Of a stretch of DNA of 64,000 nucleotides, positions 17,569 through 26,550 are shown one piece after another. Where the stretch lies: NCBI RefSeq assembly GCF_036860695.1, contig NZ_JAYKGJ010000002.1, positions 61,001 to 125,000 of the forward strand, given 5' to 3'. Both the position numbers and the translations under genes were made by a program. How positions within the stretch are numbered: the first letter of the stretch is position 1; the number at the start of each line of letters is the position of its first letter. The notes beneath the pieces were generated by a model. That model did no database searches and was not told the DNA's origin. It saw only the letters and a list, made by a program, of their open reading frames with translations. Source of the DNA: Rosettibacter firmus (GTDB lineage Bacteria; Bacteroidota; Ignavibacteria; Ignavibacteriales; Melioribacteraceae).

Positions 17569-20500
17569 TTAATCAATTTCTTTTTTCTGTTTTATTCTGG
17601 TTTCAAATATTGAATAAAGTACTGGAACGAGTACAAGAGTAATTACTGTAGAAAAGAATAATCCACCAATTGTAGAAATACCAAGTGGTTGCCATGTTTC
17701 TGAACCTTCACCACGACTGATTGCAAGTGGAATTAAACCAAGTAAAGTTGTTAATGCTGTCATTAAAACTGGACGCAATCTATTTCTTCCAGCATAAATA
17801 ATTGCTTCTTTTAGTTCATATCCTCTTGCTCTTGTTATATTTGTGTAATCAATAAGTACAATTGCATTTTTTACTACAATTCCAACAAGCATAATACTTC
17901 CTAAAAATGCAATTACACTAAATGGTGTATTGGTTAAGAAAAGTGCAATAAACACACCAGAAAAAGCAAAAGGTACAGAGAACATAACTATAAACGGATC
18001 TAACAAAGATTCGAATTGTGATGCCATTACCATGTAAACCAGTACAATACTTAATATGAGTAAAAGAGATAGATCTTTAAAAGTATCTGATTGTTGTTCT
18101 ATTTGACCAGCATATTCGATTGTAACATTAGGAGGTAATTGTAATGTGTTGACAAATTTTTTAATATCACTTGTAATTTCACCAAGAGAACGACCTTCAA
18201 CATCCGATAAAACTGCTACTACTCGTTCCTGTTCTTTTCTTTTAATTTCTGGGGGAGAATATTGCTGAGTAACTTTTCCTATATCTTTTAATTTTACTGT
18301 TGTACCATATAATGTCTTAATAGGAAGGTTTGCAATATCACTTAGAGAATTTTTCTTTTCTGGAGGTAAACTTATGAAAATATCATATTCGTCACCAAGC
18401 TCACGATATTTTGTTGCTGTTAAACCATAGTAATAACTCCTAAGTGTAGATGCAACCAATGCGGTATTTAAGCCACTGAGTGCCATTTTATCTCTTTGAA
18501 GAGTAATCTGTAATTCTGGTCTCGGATCACCAATATCAATTCTAACATCTCGTGTTCCTTCGAGTTTACTTACATGTTCTTTTATTTTAGTTGCAATTTG
18601 ATATGTTTCGTCTAAATTAGGACCAATAATATCTACTTCGATTGGAGATGTACTTCCACCAGTTAACATAGACATACTTCCACTTGTATTAATTGTAAAA
18701 CTCTTAATACCAGGAATTGCTTTTAATTTTTCTCTTAATTCATCTGCCATTTCAAAAATGGTTCTTTTTCGTTTATCTTTGCTTACGGTTCTTACCTGGA
18801 TAGAAGAAATATTGGCAGCTTCTCTTTGACCAAATAAAATTGCAGAAAATCCCTGATCATTCACACCTGAACGACCAGCAATAAATACAATTTCAGGGAA
18901 ATCCTTTTTAATTATATTTTCAACTTTTTTTACATACTCAATTGTTTCTTCGAGACGAATTCCAGGTTGAAGTTCCAATGTCATCTGAAAATTACCAGAA
19001 TCAGATCGAGGGAAAAATTCTGTTCCAACTATGGCAATTAGAGATATTGAACCTAAAAAGATTATAATTGTGCTAACTATAACTGTCTTTTTATGATTTA
19101 AAGCCCATTCCAGTAGTGAGGAATAATATGTGTCCAGTTTATCAAGAAAGTTTGCCAGTGTGTTATCAATTTTTTTGAGTAAAGGATTATTTATTGGTTT
19201 TTCTTCCTTTTTTGATTTTAAAAGTTTAGCAGATAACATAGGTATTAAAGTCAATGCAGCTAATAACGAAACTAAAATCATTACTGTAACTAAAAATCCA
19301 AGCTGATTGAATAGAATTCCAGCCAATCCAGAAATGAAAACAAGTGGAAAGAATACAGCAACAATTGTTAATGTAGAAGCAGTAACAGCTAATCCAACTT
19401 CTGTAGAACCAAATATTGCTGCTTCACGGGGTCGAGCACCTCTTTCAACATGACGAGTAATATTTTCGAGTATCACAATTGCATCATCCACAACCATACC
19501 AACAGCAATCGATAAAGAAGAAAGTGAAATGATATTTATTGTATTACCAGTAAAGTATAAGTAAATAAAAGCACCAATTAATGAAACTGGTAAGGTTACT
19601 AATATGATTAATGTTGCTCTCCATTTTCTTAAGAATAAAAGTATAACAATCGAAACAAATATTGCCCCAAGGATAACTGCTTCTGCGAGATTATTTATTG
19701 AATTTACTATATATTCTGACGTATCAACTATAACATCAATTTTTACATCAGATGGTAAATTCTTTTTAATCTGTTCTAATTTTGCTTTAACATTTCTTGC
19801 AACTTCAACAGTATTTGCACCAGATTGTTTTTGAACTATGATTTGTAAACCTCGACCACCATTTAATCTTACATTTATTGTTCTATCTTTAAGACTATCA
19901 ATCACATTTGCTACATCTTTTAAGTAAACTATTCTTCCACCTTGCTGACTAATAACAAGATTTTTGATTTCATCAATGTTTGAGAATTCACCCGGCACTC
20001 GCAGATTATATTCCATAGTCCCCATTTTAATTGTGCCTGATGGGATATTTATATTTTCTGCTTGTAGAACTTGACTGATTTGTTGTGTAGAAATATTATA
20101 AGCTTCCAGTTTTTTTGTATCAACGTGAACTAATATTTGTCTAACAGGTCCTCCAAAAGCTTGAACAGTTCCAACACCATTAACTCGTTTTAAAGGGTCA
20201 ACTATTTCTTTTTCGGCAAGTTTATTTAAACCGATGTAGCTTTCGTCTGCAGTTACTGCTAAAAATACAACAGGGAAAATATTTGTACTGAACTTAAAAA
20301 TGAATGGATCGAGTGCATCTTCTGGTAAATTTCTTTTTGTAAATTCAAGAGCAGAACGAATATCATTTGATGCTTCATCTAAATTTGTACCATATTCAAA
20401 TTCTAACACAACAACCGAAATATTATCTATTGAAGTTGAACGAATACTTTTCAAATTAGTAATTGAACTTAAACCACTTTCAATTTTTTTTGTAACATTA

Positions 20501-20682
20501 ATTTCAACATCCTGTGCACTTGCACCAGGATATTGAGTGAGAACACTAATCATAGGTGGTTCAATTTCAGGTAATAAATCAATTGGCAATCTCTGAAAAG
20601 CTACAAGTCCAATTATAATAATTGCTAAAAAGAGCATTATTGTTGTTATAGGTCTACGGACTGATAATTCAGGTAGATTCAT
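17569..20682 (-). CDS. RND efflux pump, HAE1/AcrB-type inner membrane subunit
   Basis: A 1037-residue transporter with the AcrB layout. The N terminus reads MNLPELSVRRPITTIMLFLA, and two copies of the six-helix unit flank large periplasmic loops. The proton-relay motif is visible as GMVVDDAIVILENITRH, with paired Asp residues. The second half has the parallel GIVVKNAIVLIDY segment. It exports hydrophobic or amphiphilic compounds by proton exchange together with the adaptor and outer-membrane channel encoded upstream. The AAGGAG ribosome site lies 8 nt before the ATG. Specificity cannot be read from the sequence; heavy-metal pump signatures were not noticed. Confidence 0.95.
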   Translation of the reverse strand: MNLPELSVRRPITTIMLFLAIIIIGLVAFQRLPIDLLPEIEPPMISVLTQYPGASAQDVEINVTKKIESGLSSITNLKSIRSTSIDNISVVVLEFEYGTNLDEASNDIRSALEFTKRNLPEDALDPFIFKFSTNIFPVVFLAVTADESYIGLNKLAEKEIVDPLKRVNGVGTVQAFGGPVRQILVHVDTKKLEAYNISTQQISQVLQAENINIPSGTIKMGTMEYNLRVPGEFSNIDEIKNLVISQQGGRIVYLKDVANVIDSLKDRTINVRLNGGRGLQIIVQKQSGANTVEVARNVKAKLEQIKKNLPSDVKIDVIVDTSEYIVNSINNLAEAVILGAIFVSIVILLFLRKWRATLIILVTLPVSLIGAFIYLYFTGNTINIISLSSLSIAVGMVVDDAIVILENITRHVERGARPREAAIFGSTEVGLAVTASTLTIVAVFFPLVFISGLAGILFNQLGFLVTVMILVSLLAALTLIPMLSAKLLKSKKEEKPINNPLLKKIDNTLANFLDKLDTYYSSLLEWALNHKKTVIVSTIIIFLGSISLIAIVGTEFFPRSDSGNFQMTLELQPGIRLEETIEYVKKVENIIKKDFPEIVFIAGRSGVNDQGFSAILFGQREAANISSIQVRTVSKDKRKRTIFEMADELREKLKAIPGIKSFTINTSGSMSMLTGGSTSPIEVDIIGPNLDETYQIATKIKEHVSKLEGTRDVRIDIGDPRPELQITLQRDKMALSGLNTALVASTLRSYYYGLTATKYRELGDEYDIFISLPPEKKNSLSDIANLPIKTLYGTTVKLKDIGKVTQQYSPPEIKRKEQERVVAVLSDVEGRSLGEITSDIKKFVNTLQLPPNVTIEYAGQIEQQSDTFKDLSLLLILSIVLVYMVMASQFESLLDPFIVMFSVPFAFSGVFIALFLTNTPFSVIAFLGSIMLVGIVVKNAIVLIDYTNITRARGYELKEAIIYAGRNRLRPVLMTALTTLLGLIPLAISRGEGSETWQPLGISTIGGLFFSTVITLVLVPVLYSIFETRIKQKKEID

Positions 20683-20693
20683 AGTATTTCTCC

Positions 20694-21728
20694 TTAATCA
20701 ATCTTATTCTTAATTTCTACTTGGAGTCCATCTTTTAGAATGCCCTGTCCATTTGTAACTAGATAATCACCTTCGGATAAACCATATGTAATTTCAATTA
20801 CATCATTAAATTCTTTTCCAACTTTTACATCAACACGTTTAGCAATATTATTTTTTACGATGAATGCATAATAAGCTGCTGTTCCAAGTTGTTTTAAAAT
20901 TGCTGCTCTATTAACTAAAATACCATCAGATTTACCCAAATAAATTTTTGCTCTTACAAACATTCCGGGTCTTAATTTTTCTTTTGGGTTTGGTATTTTA
21001 ACTTCAATCTCGAATGTTCTTGTTGTAGGATTTATTGTTGGATTAATTCTACTTATTGTTCCTTTGAAAATTTCTTCCGGGAATATATCGGATTGAATTT
21101 CAACTGTTTGACCAAGTTTAATATCTCTAAAATTATTTTCACTAACATTTAAAAGTAATTTTAAAGGATTGATCTGCATTAAAGTAACAATTGTTGGTGC
21201 ACCACCTGTTGGAGCTAATAAAAATACTTCTCCTTCATTAAGTTTTTTTGCAGTGATAACACCAGAAAATGGTGCTCTGAACTGAGTGTTGGTTAAAAGA
21301 AGTTTATAGTTTTTTTCTGCGGTTTCGTAAGCTGCTTTTATTTGATCAAATTGATTTTGTGATATTGAACCCGATTCGTAAAGTGGTTTCATTCTATCGT
21401 AATTATCTTTTGCAATCTGATATTGAATTTTAGCTTGAGCTAATTGTGTATCGTCCATTTCAAATAGTAAATCACCTTCTTTAACACGGCTTCCTTCTTC
21501 GACATAAATTTTTTGTATTCTACCTGATGTTTGTGCACCAAGATTTGCTTCTTTCCAGGCTGTTAATGTTCCTACTAAATCTATGGTTCTATCAATACTC
21601 GATTTTTTTATTAATGTAACTTCAACAGGAATTATTTCTTCTGTTTCATTTTTAAGTTCTTTTTTATTACAACCTGATAACAAAATTGATAAAGCAATTA
21701 TAAACGAAATAAATTCTTTTATTCTCAT
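20694..21728 (-). CDS. RND efflux periplasmic adaptor lipoprotein
   Basis: A 344-residue membrane fusion protein. The N terminus is a lipoprotein signal with lipobox ILLSGC (Cys20). A first barrel/lipoyl half contains GRIQKIYVEEGSRVKEGDLLFEMD. A helical hairpin (about residues 100-145) follows, and then the second lipoyl half with FRAPFSGVITAKKLNEGEV. The C terminus carries the adaptor beta-barrel and membrane-proximal domains. It bridges the RND pump and the TolC-like channel. It lies 11 bp upstream of the pump gene and 18 bp downstream of the channel gene, with an AGGAG ribosome site. Confidence 0.94.
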   Translation of the reverse strand: MRIKEFISFIIALSILLSGCNKKELKNETEEIIPVEVTLIKKSSIDRTIDLVGTLTAWKEANLGAQTSGRIQKIYVEEGSRVKEGDLLFEMDDTQLAQAKIQYQIAKDNYDRMKPLYESGSISQNQFDQIKAAYETAEKNYKLLLTNTQFRAPFSGVITAKKLNEGEVFLLAPTGGAPTIVTLMQINPLKLLLNVSENNFRDIKLGQTVEIQSDIFPEEIFKGTISRINPTINPTTRTFEIEVKIPNPKEKLRPGMFVRAKIYLGKSDGILVNRAAILKQLGTAAYYAFIVKNNIAKRVDVKVGKEFNDVIEITYGLSEGDYLVTNGQGILKDGLQVEIKNKID

Positions 21729-21746
21729 TTATTTATCTCCTGATTT

Positions 21747-23075
21747 TTAATTTTTTCCAAGAATTGTATTTAATTCAGCTTCTGCAACCTTAAAGTCGTA
21801 GATAGCCTGGAGTCTATTGATTCGAGCTTGACGAAGTGCTAATTCTGCATCATTCACTTCTAATTGTGTTGCTAATCCATTTTCAAGTCTTCTCTTAGCA
21901 ATATTATAACCTTCTTCTGCTTGCTTGACAGTTTTATTTTGTCCTTCGATTCTTTTTAATGCCTGCTGTACTCTGTAAAGGATACTCAATGCTTGAGTTT
22001 TAATTGCTTCGGTCAAATTTTTCTTTTGTTCTTTAACCTGATTTAAACTTATTTCTGCCTGGCTAACTCTCGCTTGAGTTTTAAATCCATTAAATACTGG
22101 TAATTGAATCTGAAATCCAACAACAAAAGTTTTAACCCATCTATATTCAGAGAATTTAAAATCATTTGCTTGAGTTTGATATTGATAACTTCCAAATCCT
22201 GCAAGAGTAGGTAGATATGAAGATTTTTCAAGAGACAACATTTTTTCATAAAGTTTTACTTGATTTTCAAGAATTGCCAGTTGTGGATTTGTTTTAAGAA
22301 GCTCATTTATTACTTCATCTTCAGAAGGAATTTTATATGGTTCTTCAAAATTAAGTTCACCAACGACTTCAATTTCTTCTTCTGCTTCAAGTCCTATTGC
22401 AACTTTTAATGCTTCAAGAGAAAGTTTATAATTATTTTCCATTTGAAGAACAACAGGTTTCAGATTTTCAACCTGAACTTCAGCTCGTAGAACATCGTAA
22501 TCCGATAGAGTACCTGCTTTGTTCAGTCTTTTTACATTTTCAAAGTTATCTTCAGCATTTTTTAGACTTAGCTCCATCAAATTTTTCATTTCTCTTGAAA
22601 GCAAAACTGTAAGAAATGATTTTTGAACATTTCCAATAATCTGGTTCTTAGTGTTTTTATAACTTTCATTTGCTAAATCCAATGAACTTGTTGCTATTCC
22701 AATACTTTCATATAATGTCCAGGAAAATAGTGGGATGGATAAAGAAGCAGTACCGTTATATGAATTATCAGATCCAATTTCCAGAATTCCTGGTCTATTA
22801 CCTGGATTAAATGGTGTTCCTGGTGGTAAAAATATTACAGGTTTTTTAATATATCTCTGATATTGAGCACTTAAATCAATTTTGGGATAAAGACCACTTA
22901 AAGCTTCTCGTAATTGTTGTTTTGATTTATCAACTTCAAGTTGTGCAACTTTAATTTCGCTATTTCTTTCAAGTGCGAATTCAATAGCTCTATTAAGATC
23001 AAGTACAATTTTTTCTTTTTGTTGTGAAAAAAGGAGTGGCGGTATAATTGCCATAAATAAAATTAATTTTTTCAC
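21747..23075 (-). CDS. TolC-family outer membrane efflux channel
   Basis: A 442-residue protein with a signal peptide (KKLILFMAIIPPLLFSQ). Two repeats of the OEP domain follow, with long helical stretches such as EFALERNSEIKVAQLEVDKS and LEVNDAELALRQARINRLQ. It forms the trimeric exit duct for the pump. The start codon is GTG, but the Shine-Dalgarno GGAGGTGA (23086-23079) is a near-complete anti-SD match only 3 nt before it. The first structural gene of the operon after tetR, it is separated from it by 17 bp, so regulator and pump share one transcript. Confidence 0.93.
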   Translation of the reverse strand: MKKLILFMAIIPPLLFSQQKEKIVLDLNRAIEFALERNSEIKVAQLEVDKSKQQLREALSGLYPKIDLSAQYQRYIKKPVIFLPPGTPFNPGNRPGILEIGSDNSYNGTASLSIPLFSWTLYESIGIATSSLDLANESYKNTKNQIIGNVQKSFLTVLLSREMKNLMELSLKNAEDNFENVKRLNKAGTLSDYDVLRAEVQVENLKPVVLQMENNYKLSLEALKVAIGLEAEEEIEVVGELNFEEPYKIPSEDEVINELLKTNPQLAILENQVKLYEKMLSLEKSSYLPTLAGFGSYQYQTQANDFKFSEYRWVKTFVVGFQIQLPVFNGFKTQARVSQAEISLNQVKEQKKNLTEAIKTQALSILYRVQQALKRIEGQNKTVKQAEEGYNIAKRRLENGLATQLEVNDAELALRQARINRLQAIYDFKVAEAELNTILGKN

Positions 23076-23092
23076 TTATCACCTCCGAAATT

Positions 23093-23704
23093 TTATTTTA
23101 TTAATAATCCATCAAAAATTAGTTTTATTGTAAATGCTATATCCTCATTTGCCTTTGTAAAATCTATTTGTTTATCAGGTTCGAATTGGCAGAAATAAAT
23201 TTCTCGATGTCTGAATGCTTCTGATATTGTAGGTAAAATTTGAGCAATCTTAGCAGCGTTACATTTTTTAATCTCTTTCTTTTTTATACTTTCCTCAATT
23301 ACTTTAGTAAGAAGTGAAACCTCACTTTCACGTATTTCTTTAGCCACCTTAAATATTTTGTGTTTAAGTTCAATAAAAATATTGATTGACAAATCCTGAA
23401 GTTTCATTACAGATTTAACATAATTGGATTTTGTTATTTCGTAGTTAATTAACTTATCCACTATTTTCTCTTCTTTTGATAAAGCTTCAGTAATTAAAAA
23501 AATGTATTTCTCTTTTTCGTTTTTGATTACATCTTCGAGTAATGCATCTTTATTTTGATAATAGTAATAGAGAGAAGATTTTTTCATGCCAAGTGCATTT
23601 GCAATATCTTCCAAGGTTGTTTTAGCATAACCTTGTTTTGTAATTATATCCCTCGCTGTACTGAGTATTAAGTCTCTTTTTGAAAGAATGTTTTTAGAAT
23701 CCAT
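23093..23704 (-). CDS. TetR-family repressor of the efflux operon
   Basis: About 203 residues. The N-terminal helix-turn-helix domain reads TLEDIANALGMKKSSLYYYYQNKDAL, a typical TetR recognition helix. The C-terminal ligand-binding domain is divergent and begins near KEKYIFLI. An in-frame TTG at 23719 would add five residues; the ATG at 23704 is preferred. It heads the tetR-tolC-MFP-RND-PII unit and probably represses its own promoter, where three ATGTTC half-sites lie (23727-23784). The ligand is unknown, but pump substrates are the usual inducers. Confidence 0.9.
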   Translation of the reverse strand: MDSKNILSKRDLILSTARDIITKQGYAKTTLEDIANALGMKKSSLYYYYQNKDALLEDVIKNEKEKYIFLITEALSKEEKIVDKLINYEITKSNYVKSVMKLQDLSINIFIELKHKIFKVAKEIRESEVSLLTKVIEESIKKKEIKKCNAAKIAQILPTISEAFRHREIYFCQFEPDKQIDFTKANEDIAFTIKLIFDGLLIK

Positions 23705-23726
23705 ATTAGTATTATTCAAACTTTTT

Positions 23727-23784
23727 AATAGAATGTTCGAAACTTATTAATGTTCTATTTAATAATCAAGAAATGAACATTAAT
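23727..23784 (-). promoter_or_regulatory. Promoter and overlapping TetR operator for the efflux operon
   Basis: On the minus strand, CTTG (23770-23767), a 20-nt spacer and TAAGTTTC (23746-23739) fit the TTG-N20-TAnnTTTG promoter with one mismatch. ATTAATGTTC (23746-23755) and GAACATTAAT (23775-23784) form a perfect 10-bp inverted repeat around 19 nt. AATAGAA/TTCTATT (23727-23733, 23753-23759) forms a second repeat with the same spacing. Three ATGTTC/GAACAT half-sites thus bracket both promoter elements, as expected for a repressor site. Confidence 0.55.
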
Positions 23785-23869
23785 TTTTATAATACATATA
23801 TTAATTTGAATTAATTATAAACGATAATTATATAGCAATAATAATTATTAATAATAAACCATAAAGAGT

Positions 23870-24892
23870 ATGAGCTATAAAACAAATCTTATAAGAATGA
23901 GAAATGCTGCAGATTTTCTATTCGAACAAAAAAAGTATGAAGATGCCTATTACATTTATGATGATATTTATCATAAAATATGGTATGCAATTGGTTATGT
24001 GTATAATGGTATTTCAAGTTTTTCACAGCAGTATTTAACAACTTATAAATCAAATTACGAATTACGAACACAATTTTTTAATCAGGCTATTGAAACAATT
24101 TTTAAGAAATGGTTTAATCTGGATATAGATCAAACATTAAATGAATTTATTTTTGCTACTCAGGGACATTTGCAATGCATTAGTTATGCTCCAGAAATAA
24201 ACTCTACAATTTCTTCTGAAAATGTATTAAATGAATATTTAATACTTCACACTTTAATTCTGGAAATTGACAATAACTGGATCGATTCAATCTTAAAGAT
24301 TGCAACACCAGTGTTTGAAGAAAATATTCTTAAAAAAATTAGACCTGTAAATAAATTAGAAAATGTAAAGAAGTTATTAATTAATAATGCAGAAAAGATT
24401 AAAAGTACAGATTGGTTTAATGTAAATATATTTTTTCTGGATTATTTATTTAATACAGGTGATAATAGCTCGGAACTTTTTACATCAATTCATAAAATCG
24501 TAGGATTTTATTATAATCAGAAAACTCATAGAAAAACAACCAGCCAGGAACAGGAGCAAAAGAAACAGAAGTATACACACCACGAATTCTATGAAAAGTA
24601 TGAGAAATATGAACGTTATGAACTATATGAGAAAAAGACAATATTTTATGAAGATGATTTTGATCCTGCTACTGCAACAGAGTTTGAAAAAGCAAAATAT
24701 TATGGAAAAATATTGGGCTTGAGTGGTAGAATAACAAAATCTCAAATTAGAAAAAAATATCTTGACCTTATAGCCAAATATCATCCCGATAGAGTAAGTG
24801 ATTTAGGAGAAGAATTAAAAATTTTAGCCGAGAAAAAGACTAAACAACTTAATGCTGCTTATGAATGGATGAAGAAAAAATATAACCTTTAA
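23870..24892 (+). CDS. Protein of unknown function with a C-terminal J-domain
   Basis: The 340-residue protein has a long N-terminal helical region of unknown family (residues 1-220), starting with MRNAADFLFEQKKYEDAYYIYDD, which resembles a TPR-like helix pair. A charged tract rich in Tyr, Glu and Lys (about 230-260; repeats such as YEKYEKYERYE) links it to a J-domain at about 275-340. The J-domain has the HPD triad in AKYHPDR. J-domains recruit and stimulate DnaK. There is no signal peptide or membrane segment, so it is cytoplasmic, unlike DjlA. It is the divergent neighbour of the efflux tetR gene and stands alone. Confidence 0.75.
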   Translation: MSYKTNLIRMRNAADFLFEQKKYEDAYYIYDDIYHKIWYAIGYVYNGISSFSQQYLTTYKSNYELRTQFFNQAIETIFKKWFNLDIDQTLNEFIFATQGHLQCISYAPEINSTISSENVLNEYLILHTLILEIDNNWIDSILKIATPVFEENILKKIRPVNKLENVKKLLINNAEKIKSTDWFNVNIFFLDYLFNTGDNSSELFTSIHKIVGFYYNQKTHRKTTSQEQEQKKQKYTHHEFYEKYEKYERYELYEKKTIFYEDDFDPATATEFEKAKYYGKILGLSGRITKSQIRKKYLDLIAKYHPDRVSDLGEELKILAEKKTKQLNAAYEWMKKKYNL

Positions 24893-24990
24893 AAAAGATA
24901 TCTCACATCAATAATTTTATTATTACTTTTTTTAGTCTTCTTTTTTATATTGCAAATAATTCTTTCACAATTAAAAAATGGTGAATAAAA

Positions 24991-26523
24991 ATGAAAAGAA
25001 TAACAGCAATTCTGATTATTGTTTTAAGCGTAATTATTTATGGCCAAAATAAGATAGTAATTAATGCTGATTTAGGAAAAGATACTATAAACAGAAATAT
25101 TTATGGACATTTTTCTGAACATTTAGGGCGGTGCATTTATGAAGGATTTTATGTTGGAGATACTAATAAAGTTATACCAAATACTCGGGGCATTAGAAAC
25201 GATGTAATAGCAGCATTAAAAAAGATGAAAGTTCCTGTTCTTCGCTGGCCTGGTGGATGCTTTGCAGATACATATCACTGGAAAGATGGAATTGGAGATA
25301 AATCTAAACGACCTACTATCGTAAATGCATGGTGGGGTGGTGTAACAGAAAATAATAGTTTTGGTACACATGAGTTTATGGATTTATGTGAACAGTTAGG
25401 GGCAGAACCTTTTATCTCAGGAAATGTTGGTAGCGGAACACCCCAAGAATTAGCTGAGTGGATTCAATATTGCAATTTTGATGGTATAAGTCCTATGAGC
25501 GATTTAAGGAAAAAGAATGGAAGAGAAAAACCATGGGGTGTCAAGTATTGGGGTGTAGGTAACGAAACTTGGGGTTGTGGTGGTCATATGCGACCTGAAT
25601 ACTATGCTGATGTATACAAAAGATTTGCAACTTATATGCAGGGTGTATCAAATACAAAAATTTTTAGAATTGCATCCGGTCCTTATGGTGATTATTATGA
25701 ATGGACTGAAGTATTAATGAAAAATATTCCTCTTAATCTTATTGAAGGGATTGGTCTACATCATTATTCTGTTATAGATTGGAATGCTAAGGGTTCGGCT
25801 ACAAATTTTACTGAAGAACAATATTTCAAAACAATTAAACAGGCACTAAAGATAGAAGAATATATTGAAGGTCATTCTAAAATAATGGATAAATATGATC
25901 CCAATAAAAAAGTTGCACTTGTTGTTGATGAATGGGGTGGCTGGTATGATGTGGAACCAGGAACCAATCCTGCTTTCTTATTTCAACAGAATACTATGAG
26001 AGATGCTGTTCTTGCTGGAGTAACATTAAACATTTTCAATAATCATTGTGAAAGAGTCAGAATGGCTAATTTAGCTCAGACAGTTAATGTTCTACAAGCG
26101 GTTATTCTTACAGATAAAGAAAAAATAATTCTTACACCAACATATCATGTTATGGAAATGTATAATGTACATCATGATGCAGTTTTACTCCCTTCAGTAG
26201 TATTTTCAGATACTTATAAATATGGAAACGACGAAATTAAATCTATTTCTTGTTCTGCTTCCAAAGATAAAAATGGAAAAATCCATATTTCATTAGTTAA
26301 TATTGATGTTAATAAAGAAAAAAATGTACAGATTGATATTAGAGGACAGAAAGTATCCAGTGTGAGCGGTAGAATTTTGACATCAGAAAAAGTACAGGAT
26401 CATAATACATTTGATAACCCGGATAAAATAAAACCAGTTATTTTTAAGGATGTAAAACTTGTGAATAATGTATTAAATGTTAAACTACCTCCATTTTCTG
26501 TTGTTGTTCTTAATCTGGAGTAA
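24991..26523 (+). CDS. Secreted GH51 alpha-L-arabinofuranosidase
   Basis: The 510-residue enzyme has an N-terminal signal peptide ([17 protein letters not shown]). The GH51 (alpha/beta)8 barrel starts [17 protein letters not shown]. The general acid/base is Glu192 in [10 protein letters not shown] and the nucleophile is Glu314 in [10 protein letters not shown]-terminal beta-sandwich ends with FSVVVLNLE. It releases arabinose from arabinoxylan or arabinan side chains in the periplasm or outside the cell. No other plant-polysaccharide genes or SusCD pair are adjacent. Intracellular GH51 enzymes exist, so the signal peptide is a useful distinction. Confidence 0.93.
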   Translation: MKRITAILIIVLSVIIYGQNKIVINADLGKDTINRNIYGHFSEHLGRCIYEGFYVGDTNKVIPNTRGIRNDVIAALKKMKVPVLRWPGGCFADTYHWKDGIGDKSKRPTIVNAWWGGVTENNSFGTHEFMDLCEQLGAEPFISGNVGSGTPQELAEWIQYCNFDGISPMSDLRKKNGREKPWGVKYWGVGNETWGCGGHMRPEYYADVYKRFATYMQGVSNTKIFRIASGPYGDYYEWTEVLMKNIPLNLIEGIGLHHYSVIDWNAKGSATNFTEEQYFKTIKQALKIEEYIEGHSKIMDKYDPNKKVALVVDEWGGWYDVEPGTNPAFLFQQNTMRDAVLAGVTLNIFNNHCERVRMANLAQTVNVLQAVILTDKEKIILTPTYHVMEMYNVHHDAVLLPSVVFSDTYKYGNDEIKSISCSASKDKNGKIHISLVNIDVNKEKNVQIDIRGQKVSSVSGRILTSEKVQDHNTFDNPDKIKPVIFKDVKLVNNVLNVKLPPFSVVVLNLE

Positions 26524-26550
26524 TAAAATAAAATGAAGTGTTTAATATGA

